64,000 nt of DNA, from the NCBI RefSeq assembly GCF_024166365.1, contig NC_064846.1, forward strand, positions 25,255,866-25,319,865. Direction: 5' to 3'. Both the position numbers and the translations under genes were made by a program. This document shows positions 34,525 to 46,185 of this stretch, piece by piece (within the stretch, counting starts at the first letter, position 1; every line of letters begins with the position of its first letter). The notes beneath the pieces were generated by a model. That model made no database searches, was not told the origin of the DNA, and saw only the letters and a program-made list of their open reading frames with translations. This stretch comes from Elephas maximus indicus (taxonomy: Eukaryota; Chordata; Mammalia; Proboscidea; Elephantidae).

Positions 34525-36625
34525 TGTCAGGGATTGAGTTATGTCCCCCCAAAAATATGTGTATCAATTTGGCTGGGCCATGATTCCAGGGTATTGTGTG
34601 ACTTCCCTACATGTTGTAAATCCTGCTTCTATGATGTTAATGAGGGAGGATGGGCGGCAGTTAGTGAGACAGGACTCCATCTACAAGATTGGCTTCTGTC
34701 TTCGGGAAATCTCTTAAGATATAAAAGAAAGAAGGGAGCAGAGAGACAGGAGGACCTCATACCACCAAGGAAGCAGTGCCAGGAGCAGAGTGCGTCCTTT
34801 GGACCCTAGGTCCTTGCACAGAGAAGCTCCTAGTCTGGGGGAAGACCGATGAGAAGGCCGACAGAGAGAAAGCCTTCCCCGGAGCTGACGCCCTGAGTTT
34901 GGACTTTTAGCCTACTTTACTGTGAAGAAATAAATTTCTCTTTGTTAAAGCCATCCACTTTTGGTATTTCTGTTATAGCAGTGTTAGATGACTAAGACAG
35001 AATTTGGTACTGAGAGAGTGGGGTGCCGCTCTACCAGATACCTAAAATATGTTAGCGGTTTTGAAACTGTGAATGGATAAAGAACCTGCAGCGGTAGAGA
35101 TGTGGCAGGACCAGAGAACCAGCAGCAGCAGAACCAGGAGACCAGTCTGAGAAGGCTCTGGAACCAACCCACAGAGCAAGAGAACTGAGTGCCTGTGCGG
35201 AGGAAGCTTCCAGGTGGGAGTGGGGTGCCTCTGGGCACTTACTGGTAGAGCTTGGCTTGCCATCCCACAGAGCAAGAGAGCTGAGTCCGGGTCCACAGGA
35301 GGCTTCCTGGTGGAGTGGGGTGCCTCCAGGAACTGATCAGTGGAGATACAGAGCTTTGAAACACTTGCCCCAGCAGGGCAGATGTGGGCTTGAGGCCCCA
35401 GGAGCCACCAAGAAATCAGGAAACGGAACCTGAACAGACAAGGAGCGCAAGAAGCCGAGCTGCCTCAGTCTCAAAAGGTATGAAAGGGTGGAGCCTTGGC
35501 CCCTGGAGTTTCTAAGAACTAGGAGAATGGTGCCCCTAAAGCTTAGGGAGGGAGCAGAGTTGCCATCCCAGGGGTCCTGGAAGTTGGAGCTGAAGCCCAG
35601 GGCCCAGGAGCCTCCACTCAGAATCCAGAAATTGTGGCCAATACCTAGAGGCTGGAGGGCAGGGCCATTGTATAAATTCTCTTAGAGAACAGAAGATTAT
35701 TTTCAAAGCCTTGAGGACTAATGTGTTCTGCTGACTTGCTTGGTGCCTGTTATGCCTTCTTTCCCTCCAGTTTCTCCCATTTGTAATGGAAATGTCTAGC
35801 TTGTACTTGTTCTGCCGTTTCCTTTGGAAGCAGATAACTTGTGTTCTGGATTTCACGGGTGAAGAGGAATTTTTGGATTTTGGACTTGGAGTTGATTTAA
35901 GACATTCGCTATTATTGTTTTGCATGTTGCAAGGATGGAAACCCTGGTGGCGTAGTGGTTAAGTGCTACGGCTGCTGACCAAAGGGTTGGCTGTTCAAAT
36001 CTGCCACGGGCTCCTTGGAAACTCTACGGGGCAGTTCCATTCTGCCCTATAGGGTCGCTATGAGTCGGAATCGACTCGACAGCACTGGGTTTCACTGGGT
36101 TGGGTTGCAAGGATGTGATTTGGGGGGGGGGGGGCAAAGGGTGGAATGTCATGGATTGAATTATGTCCGCCCCAAAAATGTGTTTATCAGTTTTGCTGGG
36201 CCATGATTCCCGGTATTGTGTGATTTTCCTATATGTTGTAAATCCTGCTTCTATGATGTTAATGAGGGAGGATGGGTGGCAATTGTGTTAGTGAGGCTGG
36301 ACTCAGTCTACAAGATTGGATTGTGTCTTGAGGCAATCTCTTGAGATATAAAAGAAAGGAGGCAGCGGAGAGATAGGGGGACCTCATACCACCAAGAAAG
36401 CAGTGCCAGGAGCAGAGCTGCCCTTTTAGACACAGGGCCTCTGCGCAGAAAAGCCTCTAGTCCGGGGGAAGACTAATGAGAAGGCTGACAGAGTAAGCCT
36501 TCCCCTGGAGCTGATGCCCTGAATTTAGACTTTTAGCCTACTTTACTGTGAAGAAATAAATTTCTTTTTATTAAAGCCATCCACTTGCGATATTTCTCTT
36601 ATAGCAGCATTAGATGACTAAGACA
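34525..36625 (+). mobile_element. Complete ERVL-MaLR element with nested SINE
   Basis: 5' LTR 34525-34999, internal 35000-36146, 3' LTR 36147-36625. An exact 5-bp target duplication ATGCC flanks it (34520-34524; 36626-36630). The internal start GAATTTGGTACTGAGAGAGT is close to the 29719 element, so both belong to one subfamily. A run of 14 G precedes the 3' LTR (about 36121-36134). No viral frame remains. Confidence 0.9.
35938..36103 (+). mobile_element. AfroSINE nested in MaLR, with target duplication
   Basis: Flanked by GTTGCAAGGATG at 35926-35937 and 36104-36115 (12 bp, exact). Head GAAACCCTGGTGGCGTAGTG. It inserted after the MaLR. Confidence 0.93.
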
Positions 36626-36730
36626 ATGCCTATCCAAAAATTGTTTATAATAGCAAAAACAAAACCCCAAAATTAGCATCTTAAATGTTCAATACTGGAG
36701 GTTTGAATTAAATCAATTATGGTATATCTA

Positions 36731-37220
36731 TAGGTGTCACCTTGAAGACTAAGGAGTTCCTGACCCAAGCCATAGTATTTTCAGTTGCCTCATTTTTTTT
36801 TTCATATGCATGCGAAAGCTGGACAACGAATAAGGAAGACCAGAGAAGAATTGTTGCCTTTGAATTATGGTGTTGAAGAATATTGACTATACCACAGACT
36901 GCCAAAAGAACGAACAAATCTGTCTTGGAAGAAGTACAACCAGAATACTCCTTAGGAGCAAGGATAGCGAGAGTACATCTCACATGCTTTGGACATGTTA
37001 TCAGGAGGGACCAGTCCCTGGAGAAGGATATCATGCTTGGTAAAGTAGAGGGTCAGTGAAAAAGAAGAAGACCCTCAATAAGATGGATTGGCACAGTGGC
37101 TGCAGCAGTGGGCTCAAGCATAGCAACAACTGTGAGGATGGCACAGGACTGGGCAGTGTTTCATTCTCTTGTGCATGGGGTCACTGTGAGTCCGAACTGA
37201 CTCACGGCACCTAACAACAA
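36731..37220 (+). mobile_element. RTE 3' part
   Basis: Plus-strand RTE from GTCACCTTGAAGACTAAGG to GGCACCTAACAACAACAAA. It contains a TGTTATCAGGAGGGACCAGT landmark. 5'-truncated; frames broken. Confidence 0.9.
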
Positions 37221-37532
37221 CAAAATAGAATGTATTACTAAGTAGCCATGTAAGTTGATGTTGCCAGAGAAGCGTTAATGATGTGGAAAGTTGTTTATGA
37301 TCTATTAAGAGAAAATTCAGGTTATAAAAGTGTAGATACAAAATGGCAGGTCCCAGTTTAAACATATGAACATATCATACACACCAAAGCCCTGCACACA
37401 CCTGTGTGTATATCCATAGGAAAAATCCTGTAACGTTAAACACCAAAATATGTTAATAGGGGTTTGCTATAAATGGCAGGATTACATATGACTTCCGTTT
37501 TCAACCTCATGCTTATTTTGTAATTTTCTACA

Positions 37533-37638
37533 ATGTTGTTGTTGTTAGCTGCTATCAAGTAGGCTCCAACTCATGGCAACCTTATGTATAACAGAATGAA
37601 ACATTGCCCAGTCCTGTGCCATCTTCATAATTGTACTC
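37533..37638 (-). mobile_element. RTE 3' end, short
   Basis: TGTTGTTGTTAGCTGCTATC to GTGCCATCTTCATAATTGT. About 100 bp. Confidence 0.85.
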
Positions 37639-37754
37639 TATGATGACACATTTATTAATTAAAAAACAGCTATTAAAAATGTTTCTCCACGTCCATCCCC
37701 ACTGCCATTGCCTTAGTTTGGTACACACCCCCCAGCCCCCCAATGCAAATCACT

Positions 37755-38032
37755 TCTAGCCTGGATTGCTGCTGCCTCTCGCTTGCCTCCTTTCCAATCC
37801 ATTCTTCACCAATGCTAATAGAATGATTTTTCTAAATCACAGATCTGAAGCTGTCTATTGTCTATATAAAATAGTTCAACGGCTGTCTATTCTCAGGATA
37901 AAATCCAAACTTCTTAGAATGTCTTATAAAACCTTTGAAAATCAACTCCCTGCTTTTCTCTCCAGTATCACTTTTTCCTTCCATGATTTACTTTTCCTTG
38001 GGGTCTTCCACCAGTGTCTGCTATATAATAGA
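37755..38032 (+). mobile_element. L2 LINE
   Basis: CTGAAGCTGTCTATTGTCTA, AATAGTTCAACGGCTGTCTA, AGGATAAAATCCAAACTTCT are L2 words. Confidence 0.65.
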
Positions 38033-38039
38033 TGTTTAG

Positions 38040-39380
38040 TTGTTGTAGTTGTTAGGTGCCATCAATTTGGTTCCAACTCTTAGTGATCCCATGTGCAACA
38101 GAATAAAATGCTGCCTGGTTCCATACCATCCTCATTACCGTTGCTATGTTTGAGCCCATTGTTGCAGCCATTGTGTCATTCCATCTCCTTGAGGGCCTTC
38201 CTCTTTTTTGCTGATTCTCTACCAAGCATGACACCCTTCTCCAGGGACTGGTCCCTGGTCATAACATGTCCAAAGTACATGAGACAAAGTCTCACCATCC
38301 TGTCTTCTCAGGAGCATTCTGGCTGTATTCTTCCAAGACAGATTTGATCATTCTTCTGGAAGTCCATAGTGTATTCAATATTCATTGCCAACACCATAAT
38401 TCCTTTTTCATTGTCCAGCTTTCCCATGCATATGAGGCAATTGAAAAGACCATGGCTTGAGTCAGACATACCTTAGTCCTCAAAGTGACATCTTTGCTTT
38501 TTCACACTTTAAAGAGGTCTTTTGCAGCAGATTTGCTTAAATGCAACATGTTTGATTTCTTGACCACTGCTTCCATGGATGTTGATTGTGGATCTAAGGA
38601 AAGTGAAATCTTTGATAGCTTCAATCTTTTCTCCGTTTGTCATGATGTTGCTTATTAGTGCAGTTGTGAGGATTTTTGATTTCTTGATGTTAAGGTATAA
38701 CCCATACTAAAGGCTGTAGTCTTTGATCTTTGTTAGTAAATCTTCAAATCCTCTTTGCTTTCAGCAAGAGGCTGTGTCATCTGCATATCGCAGATTGTTA
38801 ATTAGTATTACCCATTGAATTGTGTCCCAAAAGTGTGTATCACCTTGGCTATGCCATGATTCCCAGTGTTGTGTGGTTGTCCACCATTTTGTGATCTGAT
38901 GAGATTACCCTATGTGTTGTAAATCCTAACCTCTATGATGTTAATGAAACAGGATTAGGGGCAGTAATGTTAATGAGGCAGGACACAATCTACTGGTTTA
39001 GGTGGTATCTTGAGTGGATCTCTTTTGAGATATAACAGAGAGAATGGAGCAAAGAGGAAAGGGACCTCATACCACCAAGAAAGAAGTGCCAGGAGTGGAG
39101 TGTGTCCTTTGGACCCAGGATCACTGCACGGAGGAATTCCTAGACCAGGGGAAAATTGATGACAAGGACCTTCTCCCAGAGCTGACAGAAAGAGAAAGCC
39201 TTCTCCTGGAGCTGGCACTTTGAATTCGGACTTCTAGCCTCATAGACTGTGAGAGAATAAATTTCTGTTTGTTAAAACCATCCACTTGTGGTATTTTTGC
39301 TATAGCAGTGCTAGATAGCTAAGACAATTACCATTCCTCCAATCCTGATACCATATTCTTCTTCATATAGTCCAGCTTGT
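38040..39380 (-). mobile_element. RTE 3' part split by a solo LTR
   Basis: RTE reads from GTTGTTAGGTGCCATCAATT to CGCAGATTGTTAATTAG (about 38806), then resumes after the LTR at CCATTCCTCCAATCCTGATA (39330) and stops at about 39378. The two halves are consecutive parts of one copy. Confidence 0.9.
38812..39326 (+). mobile_element. Solo MaLR LTR inserted into RTE
   Basis: CCATTGAATTGTGTCCCAAA ... GAGAATAAATTTCTGTTTG ... AGCTAAGACA. Same LTR group as the three complete elements. Exact 5-bp duplication ATTAC at 38807-38811 and 39327-39331. The usual TGTCATGG start is damaged. Solo form implies recombination between the two LTRs. Confidence 0.9.
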
Positions 39381-39390
39381 TTAGTTAAAG

Positions 39391-39863
39391 CAGGGCCTTG
39401 AACCAGTTTGAACTAGTTCCTTTAAGGCTGACAGAGTGAAACTGGGAGTAGACCTGAATTTTTAGAATTTGGGTAATCCGGAACGGGAAAATTTATGGGT
39501 CAAAACCCTGGAATGGGAGACTTGGAAGAGGCATGGTGAGCCCTTTCAGGAGCCTGATGTGTGAGATTGGATTATTGGCAGGACTGTGGAAAGCAAGATA
39601 AATTCAAAGCATCAGGGTTGGCTGCCACCTTTGAGCGGAGCACTGCTGTTTCGGACTCTGCTCAAAATCCGGCAGCCAAGAGATTTGGTGGTTATGCAAC
39701 GCTTATGCTGCCCTTGTTTTTCAAGAGGGAGATTAGTTTTCTAGCAGGGCTTCGACCCATAATTTTTCCTGTTCTGGTTCACCCAAATTTTTAAAAATTT
39801 GGGTTTGTTCCGGTTTCACTTCTTAGCCATGGCTGAACCAGGAAGAACCAGTTTGAAGCCCTG
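39391..39863 (+). mobile_element. hAT-like non-autonomous element
   Basis: 473 bp flanked by an exact 8-bp duplication AGTTAAAG (39383-39390; 39864-39871), the hAT hallmark. Ends are CAGGGCCTTG and, inverted, CAGGGCTTCA. The outer 120 bp on each side are inverted copies of each other (39391-39512 and about 39745-39863). Each of these also begins and ends with CAGGG/CCCTG words, so the element looks like two small MITEs around a 230-bp core. No transposase frame; a 77-codon frame in the core is chance. Confidence 0.85.
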
Positions 39864-39894
39864 AGTTAAAGTTAGCCAAGTGTTGATGTGGATT

Positions 39895-40018
39895 ATATGG
39901 GTTAACTATTGTGTGCCATGCACTCTACGGGTGGTATTTCATTTCATCCTCAGGGAAAATCTATTAAATACGTATGATAATTATTCCTATTTTGCAGATG
40001 AGGAAAACTAATTTAAAT
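39895..40018 (-). mobile_element. MIR fragment
   Basis: GGGTTAACTATTGTGTGCCA, ATTCCTATTTTGCAGATGAG in MIR order. Confidence 0.6.
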
Positions 40019-40067
40019 AAATAAAAGTTTAATTTTATTAATAAAAGTTTATTTATTTTAATTAGTA

Positions 40068-40178
40068 AGACTACAGCCTTCGGTATGGATTACACCTCGA
40101 CATAAAGAAAAAATCCTCACAACTGGACCAATAAGCAACATCATGATAAACAGAGAAAAGATTGAAGAAACAATCATA
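40068..40178 (+). mobile_element. RTE internal fragment
   Basis: GACTACAGCCTTCGGTATGG and ACAACTGGACCAATAAGCAA match the RTE interior. Both ends are missing. Confidence 0.8.
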
Positions 40179-41024
40179 ATAAAGAACATTTTTTAAAGGA
40201 AAAAAAAAATCAAAACTCCGTGTTAACACAGCTCTTCATTTTTCCTACAATCCCTGGCAGTCTTTGTCAGTTTGCATAGAACTTTGTACGTTACCTTGGA
40301 CAAGTTATACGTGACCACAGCATAACAAGAACAGCCCCAGATTGACATGAGCTCACCATGTCACAGTTCACATTGTGCTAATGTACGGAAATCTTTGTGT
40401 ACATAACTCTTCAGTGCAGGAGAGATGGGATAACTCCAATTGCTGTGTTTTTTCTTTCTGTTTTGAAATACTATGTCTTCTGGGATGAGGATGTCAGCAG
40501 AGAGCTACAGAAAACTGTGACAGAATTGAATGTACAAGAAGCAGTGTGTCTCGTGGGATCAGATGTCATTGGTTAATTTATATATTTTAAATGTCATGTA
40601 AATGTATTTTCCAGCAATCTGTCCCCAGGGAAGACCTTGAATTCAACTGTTAATCCTATTTCCAGAATGCAGCCCATGTGTACACTAAATTCTTGCATTG
40701 TTAAGTGATCTTAGACATATGTAGTGGATTACCATAACCATGTACAATCATGTGAATGTGGGATATTTGATTTTCTCTATCAGTGTTCCTATTGTCATTC
40801 AGGATCCTGTAGCATTGTCTCCCCTTCAATTTCCTTACAAATAATACCCATTGTGCAATAATAGATGATATTTAAAAGACAAGTCCTAAGCATGAATCAT
40901 CTGAATAAAGTGATCTTACTTTGTAAGAAATTGTCACTGTTAAATACTCTAGGAAAAAGAATCCCTACTTCTCTTCTTCTGTGATAAAGTAAGTTGAACA
41001 TAGAAATTACAGATAAGGTTTCAA
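40179..41024. other. Unique sequence, no gene seen
   Basis: About 850 bp of AT-rich intron-like DNA. No open frame or repeat recognised. Confidence 0.4.
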
Positions 41025-41085
41025 TTCATTCAGCAAATTACTGTGGGCTTTCTGTGTGCAAGGCACTCTGTTAGGCGCTGCACTA
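41025..41085 (-). mobile_element. L2-type end fragment
   Basis: AATTCATTCAGCAAATTACT then GCAAGGCACTCTGTTAGGCG, followed by a run of about 19 A. Confidence 0.45.
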
Positions 41086-41100
41086 AAAAAAAAAAAAAAA

Positions 41101-42419
41101 AACTAGATACTCATAAATATCTCCTTTAATCCCTGAGAGAGAGAGAGAGGGACCTAGTGTACACACAAGAATGAACACGCAAGAGCAAATGAAACGAAGA
41201 GATTTGAACAAACAGGCCTATTATATTAATGAAAATTTACCCAGCTGAAAATTGGGATATGTGCCAATGAGGATTTTTTTTTTTTTTTTTCCGTCTCTTT
41301 CTTCTGTGGGAGATATGGGCAGAAATGAGCTACCAGATAGCTGATAAGCAAATGATCTACTTCTCTGTTTGCAAACAGTTTGAGGAAAGGAACAGCGACT
41401 TTCTGTGGGCCCAGCCCCACACAAGCCTGTTGGTGATGGTGTGAGAGTTATGATTGTGTCAGCTTTTCCAGGGTTTCTGTCTCTGCTGCAGAGATTTGGC
41501 AGACACCTCAGACAAATTTTATGTCTCTTAAATCTTCCTCAAGCTAGGCTTGGCTTTTAGATTTATATGTACAAAAAAGCGAAGTGTTTACCAGTTTGAC
41601 ATTTTTGAAGATCAAAACAGATTCGGTTAAAAAAAAATCAACGTACACCTCGGCTTAGTCTACAGAAAGGGCTAATTGCTTTTGCTATTTGTTTAAAACA
41701 GCCCAAGTGTTTACTTTTCAAAAGTGGCTACTGATCATATACCTAAAGATTTATATTTCAGTCTTCTGTCTTGCTTCTTTTTTTCTTGCCTGCAAAGTGA
41801 AAATTTTTGCTCAAATCTTAATTTTCCTTTTTTGCCTTTACTGATACATGGTATAAAACAATGTAGCGTGGGAGACATGGTAAAATATATCGGCAAGCTG
41901 GGAGGAAAAAAACAAAGAACTATTAGTTCTGCTCTCCCCTTTTTTGGCTCTGTGTTTTGGTGGTCTTTACCCATAAAATGTTGTTCTTTGGTGTAATAAT
42001 GATAGGTGAGTAGAAGAATTGAAGGTTTTTCAGTAACTATGCATTAACAGGGCTAGTCTAAGTGCATCTGTAGGCAGAGCAAAAATGGAAGTTTGGCTGT
42101 AATTCAGAAGCGCTAAAATACTATGTGGAGAATGTTATATAAACACCATTGCTTCAATGGTGAACTGTGGAAAATAACGCTGGGGAAATCCCCCAGCAAG
42201 GGCCCTTCTCATCTGCTCCATCTGCTCTTCTTTTTAGCCAGCAACAACTGCCAGTGAGAGCTTCCTGAGGTAGAGACTGTCCCACACCATGGCCCCATAA
42301 TATGGCCTCTTCCTATTTCTTCTTCAACCTGGTCCTCAAACATACTTCACTAGAATTAGTTTGGTCACACGGTATTCTAATTTTCACCTTTCAAGAGATG
42401 CTGAGTTTGAATTCAAGGG
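41101..42419. other. Unique sequence, no gene seen
   Basis: Contains a T run near 41275-41290 and a small ORF of 90 codons at 41724 with no recognisable domain. Otherwise intron-like. Confidence 0.4.
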
Positions 42420-42945
42420 GCACTTGATGTTCAAGCTCATTCATTCAATAGACATTTGAGCACATGCGCAGGGCCAGACCCTGTGCTAAGCGCTGGGGAT
42501 ACCTCCGAAGAGAGGTCTGGACAAGGTGCCTTGGGAACAAGATGGAGGAAATTACTGCTGAGGGTAGGCAACGTACAGACCAGAGTTTTGCTGTGCTAAA
42601 TCACAAAGGATGAATGGGCATTGCCTAGAATCTAGGTGATCAAAGAGGTGGTGGGCAAGGATTCCAGGCAGAGGGGCCACCAATACATGCAACGTGGCCA
42701 CATGTGTAAAAAATGGATAGTTTGGGAAAAGGTAAGATATTAAGTGTGTAAACCACTGGAAGCGGGGGAGAGGGGGACAGGAGAAGAATCTGGAAAGGTA
42801 TCTTGTGGCCGATTGTTAAGGAAGTCTGCTTGCTCAGGAGCTTAGACTTTATCCTATAGTCAGGGGTGAGCCAGCAGAGGGTTTTAAATTATTGGCTTGG
42901 AGGATGGACTTTATGGGCAAAAGACTGGAGCTGTCCACTTTTTAA
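42420..42945 (-). mobile_element. L2 LINE
   Basis: TCATTCATTCAATAGACATT, GATTCCAGGCAGAGGGGCCA, GCTTAGACTTTATCCTATAG, CAGAGGGTTTTAAATTATTG: the reverse-strand L2 order, over about 520 bp. Confidence 0.75.
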
Positions 42946-43509
42946 TTTGGCTGTCTTTGAAAGGTTTTACCCTAGTTCATTAAGTTGCCTTTATTCAGCA
43001 GTGCCGTCTCTGTTAGGTTTTCTTTTGATATACAGAGATCACTTTGAATAATTGTTCCCTTCTACACACCAGACATACCTCCTTGCCCTCTTTCACATGT
43101 TGATCAGCTGAATATTCATTCTTTGTTACCCAATCAGTTATCCCAGCAGTAACTGGGGTTTGATTATCCTGAAGGAAATCTGAGCTTCAAAGCACAGCAG
43201 CTTAGTTTCAGAAACATTATGTGAGGCTTATGTATTGCTTACTGAGTCAGCAGAACTGAGGAGATTGCTGGTCAGCTCCCTTTGGGGGTTGGGGGAGGGA
43301 CAGGGACAGAGGCTGAAGAGACCTCAGGAAGTGGCTGTTTGAAAAATGGGCAGCGTGCAGAGTGCTGGAAATCTTTCAAGGCCTTGTCCAGATATGGGAC
43401 GTAGATATGAGGTCCATAAGTATGTGAATATAAAACAAATGCATGTTGAAGGTACCTGTGCCCAAACCGTACTATCAAGCCAGGTGGTTTTAGATCATGT
43501 TCTTTCCCT

Positions 43510-43900
43510 GCCTCCCGTAAAACCCGTTGCCGTCCCATTGCCGTCGCTGTAAATAACTTCCCATTATCCATAGGATGAACTCCAAACTCTTTAACCTGGC
43601 ACTCAGTCCTCTCTGCAATATGGCTCCAAGCTACCTCTCCAATCTTCACACTTCTTCAAACAGAACTTCTCTGCTCTAGCCAGTTACCCTTTCAGACTGC
43701 CTTGGCATTCCCTCACCTACACTGTGAGCCCTCTAGAGGCAGGGACCATGTTTTGTTTTTTGTTTTTTTAGCTTTTTTAATCCCCTACAGTGCCTAGCAT
43801 GAGTCGGAATCGACTCAACAGCAGTGGGTTTGGTTTTGGTTTTTTTGCCTAGCATAATTACTTGCAAACGGTAGGCACCCAAGATATATCTATGAGTCGA
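43510..43900 (+). mobile_element. L2 LINE 3' end, holding a 45-bp SINE insertion
   Basis: AGGATGAACTCCAAACTCTT, GGCTCCAAGCTACCTCTCCA, ACTGTGAGCCCTCTAGAGGC and the CAGTGCCTAGCA end are L2. Confidence 0.75.
43801..43845 (+). mobile_element. Extremely truncated AfroSINE (45 bp) with target duplication
   Basis: Only GAGTCGGAATCGACTCAAC to the GGTTTTGGTTTTTT tail. Flanked by TGCCTAGCAT at 43791-43800 and 43846-43855 (10 bp, exact). Confidence 0.9.
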
Positions 43901-44014
43901 TTATTTTTTCTCTCCCATTCTTTCCAATTCCCCTACTACTATTCACCTAGATTCCTTCTCTAATAAAAATGGCTGCTGAGATAGTAGGTAAAGAAAGGTT
44001 GGTGTTCAACAAAC

Positions 44015-44430
44015 TATCTTTTAACTTTTATTTTGAATATAGAAAAATTACAAGAATCATGCAAGACATTTGTTGACTTTTCACTTTGATTCACCAACTT
44101 TTAAAATTTTGCCCTATTTGCTTTATGCGTCTCTGTATAAATATAACTATTTTGTTCTGAAAGATTTGAGTTTGAATAAACCATACCCTTTACCCATTTC
44201 CTTTTAATCCGTCTTTCAGTATGAAAAATATCAAATGTACAGAAAAGTTTGTAGACTTGTACGTGAACACCCATATGCCCACCATTAGGTTCCATAATGA
44301 ACATTTTATATATTTGATTTATCTTGTAACTATCTATCATTTTATGCATTTCAAATTAAGTTGCAGATGTCAGTACAGTTCTTTCAGAATTTTTCAGTAT
44401 GCATATCATTAACTAGATGAACTATTTTGT
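44015..44430. mobile_element. Old L1-type 3' UTR-like segment
   Basis: AAAATTACAAGAATCATGCA, AATTTTGCCCTATTTGCTTT and AATTAAGTTGCAGATGTCAG are words of an abundant old mammalian L1 3' region. Orientation and subfamily not settled. Confidence 0.45.
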
Positions 44431-44909
44431 GTCCTGAAATCAATCGAATTTCATCTGATTGATGTGACATCTACTGTGTTACCAAAACTTTGGTCTACCT
44501 GTGTATTGTAGATCTGTTTGGACAGAGAACACGTGTCTTGTTGAGTAACCTTTGGATGCTCCTCCATTTAACCTAGTTCAGTGCCAGGCCCACATTCCAT
44601 CAATGCCACTTGATGCTGATGAACAGAGATAGAGCTGGAGCCAGTGAAAGAATCACAAGAAACTGGAACAAACTGAGGGAGGGCACGGGGGAAGTATGTG
44701 AGAAGAGGGCTACAGGTGACTGGAAGAGAAGCCAAGGCTTGATGAATTAGGGGGAAAAAGATGCCTTAGCCCACTTGATACTTCCAGCAGTACTTCTGTC
44801 TGCTACTTCCCAGCTCTCTCTTTTGAAGAATAGGTTCCAGGAAGCTAGGGAACATTGCTGCTTAGCACAGCACATGACAAGTCTCCTTGTTACTACTTAG
44901 GCGCCACCA

Positions 44910-44955
44910 ATTAGTATATTCATGAGGCCACATGTTGTTTCATGAATATGCTAAT
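44910..44955. repeat. Short inverted repeat (16-bp arms)
   Basis: ATTAGTATATTCATGA (44910-44925) pairs with TCATGAATATGCTAAT (44940-44955), 15 of 16 positions, around a 14-base loop. Confidence 0.8.
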
Positions 44956-45134
44956 CTCTCACAAGATGCAGCTTGGTTTTGGAGGGTGTGGGTGGGCCAC
45001 TGGAAACCTCTTTCAAACTATTTTTGTGCTATAGGCCAGAGAGCACTTGAGTTCAATGAATCCTGATTTCCTTTTTCTTTATAAATTCCCCTTTCTTGTT
45101 CCACTGCTTATGAATACAAAGAAAGCCCTAATCT

Positions 45135-45348
45135 GCATTAATTGAGTAATTATTTTGTGCCAACCACTGTGCTAGCTGCTGTAACATGATTGAAGCGTTT
45201 CAGCTACCTGATGAGTTAGGTACTACTTCTTCCCCATTTGTCAGATAAGAAAACTGAGACTCAAAGCAGTTAAACACAATGTCAAGAAACACGGGTATGT
45301 CTGCCTATAGAACTCAATGGTCTTAACCCCTGTACCACAATGTCAGAT
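45135..45348 (-). mobile_element. MIR
   Basis: ATTTTGTGCCAACCACTGTG, GATAAGAAAACTGAGACTCA, CTTAACCCCTGTACCACAAT. Confidence 0.75.
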
Positions 45349-45489
45349 GAAATAAATTTTAAAAAAGCCAACCCAGTGTAAATACAAGGAAGTTTACTTT
45401 TACTGTATTGACTCAGCAGGTGATTTATTCACTAAGCAAGTCCGATTGAATCATGAAGGAAGTATGCCTTTAATCATTCGAATGTTGGT

Positions 45490-45702
45490 ATGGTAATGGA
45501 TTCAGATTGCTTGAGTACAAATCCCAGTTCCATCACTTACCAGCTGAGTGACTGTAGGCAAGTGATTTATCAGTAAGCCTTAGTTTCCTTGCCTAAAAAG
45601 TGAAGATAATAATATCTACCTGATAAGAGAGTGATAGCTTTATATAATTAAGAAAATTATATAAAGTATTTTGTCACTTCTGACATGCAGTAGGTTCTTA
45701 GC
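45490..45702 (+). mobile_element. MIR
   Basis: GAGTACAAATCCCAGTTCCA, TGACTGTAGGCAAGTGATTT and TTTCCTTGCCTAAAAAGTGA. Close to full length. Confidence 0.8.
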
Positions 45703-46003
45703 ATATTCTAGATCACTTTCGTTCCTTCCTGCTTCCTTTTTCGGACCAGACCACCCACCTGTAGCTTTCACTTAAGGAAGACAAACTGCTCCTAAAACAT
45801 TTTTTTTTTTTTTAAAGGAACATTCTGAAAAAGAGTATCAGGCTGATTATTCCTGAGGCTAAGCAAGGACAGTTGCCAGCTCTTACATGGAGCGTATTTC
45901 AAAGCAAGCTAGAAACATGAACCCTTAGGAGAAGGGGGTTGGCCCATATCGCTCGTTCCTGGAGATTATGGCCAAATCATGACATTGTCTATTTCATAAA
46001 AAA

Positions 46004-46167
46004 CAAAAACCAAACCCATTGTCGTCGAGTCAATTCTGACTCATAGCGACCCTATAGGATAGAGTAGAACTTCCCCATAGAGTTTCCAAGGAACACCTGG
46101 TGGATTCGAACTGCCAACCTTTTGGTTAGCAACCATACCACTTAACCACTACACCACCAGGGTTTCC
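46004..46167 (-). mobile_element. AfroSINE, short form, with 18-bp target duplication
   Basis: Flanked by TGTCTATTTCATAAAAAA at 45986-46003 and 46168-46185 (exact). Confidence 0.94.
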
Positions 46168-46185
46168 TGTCTATTTCATAAAAAA

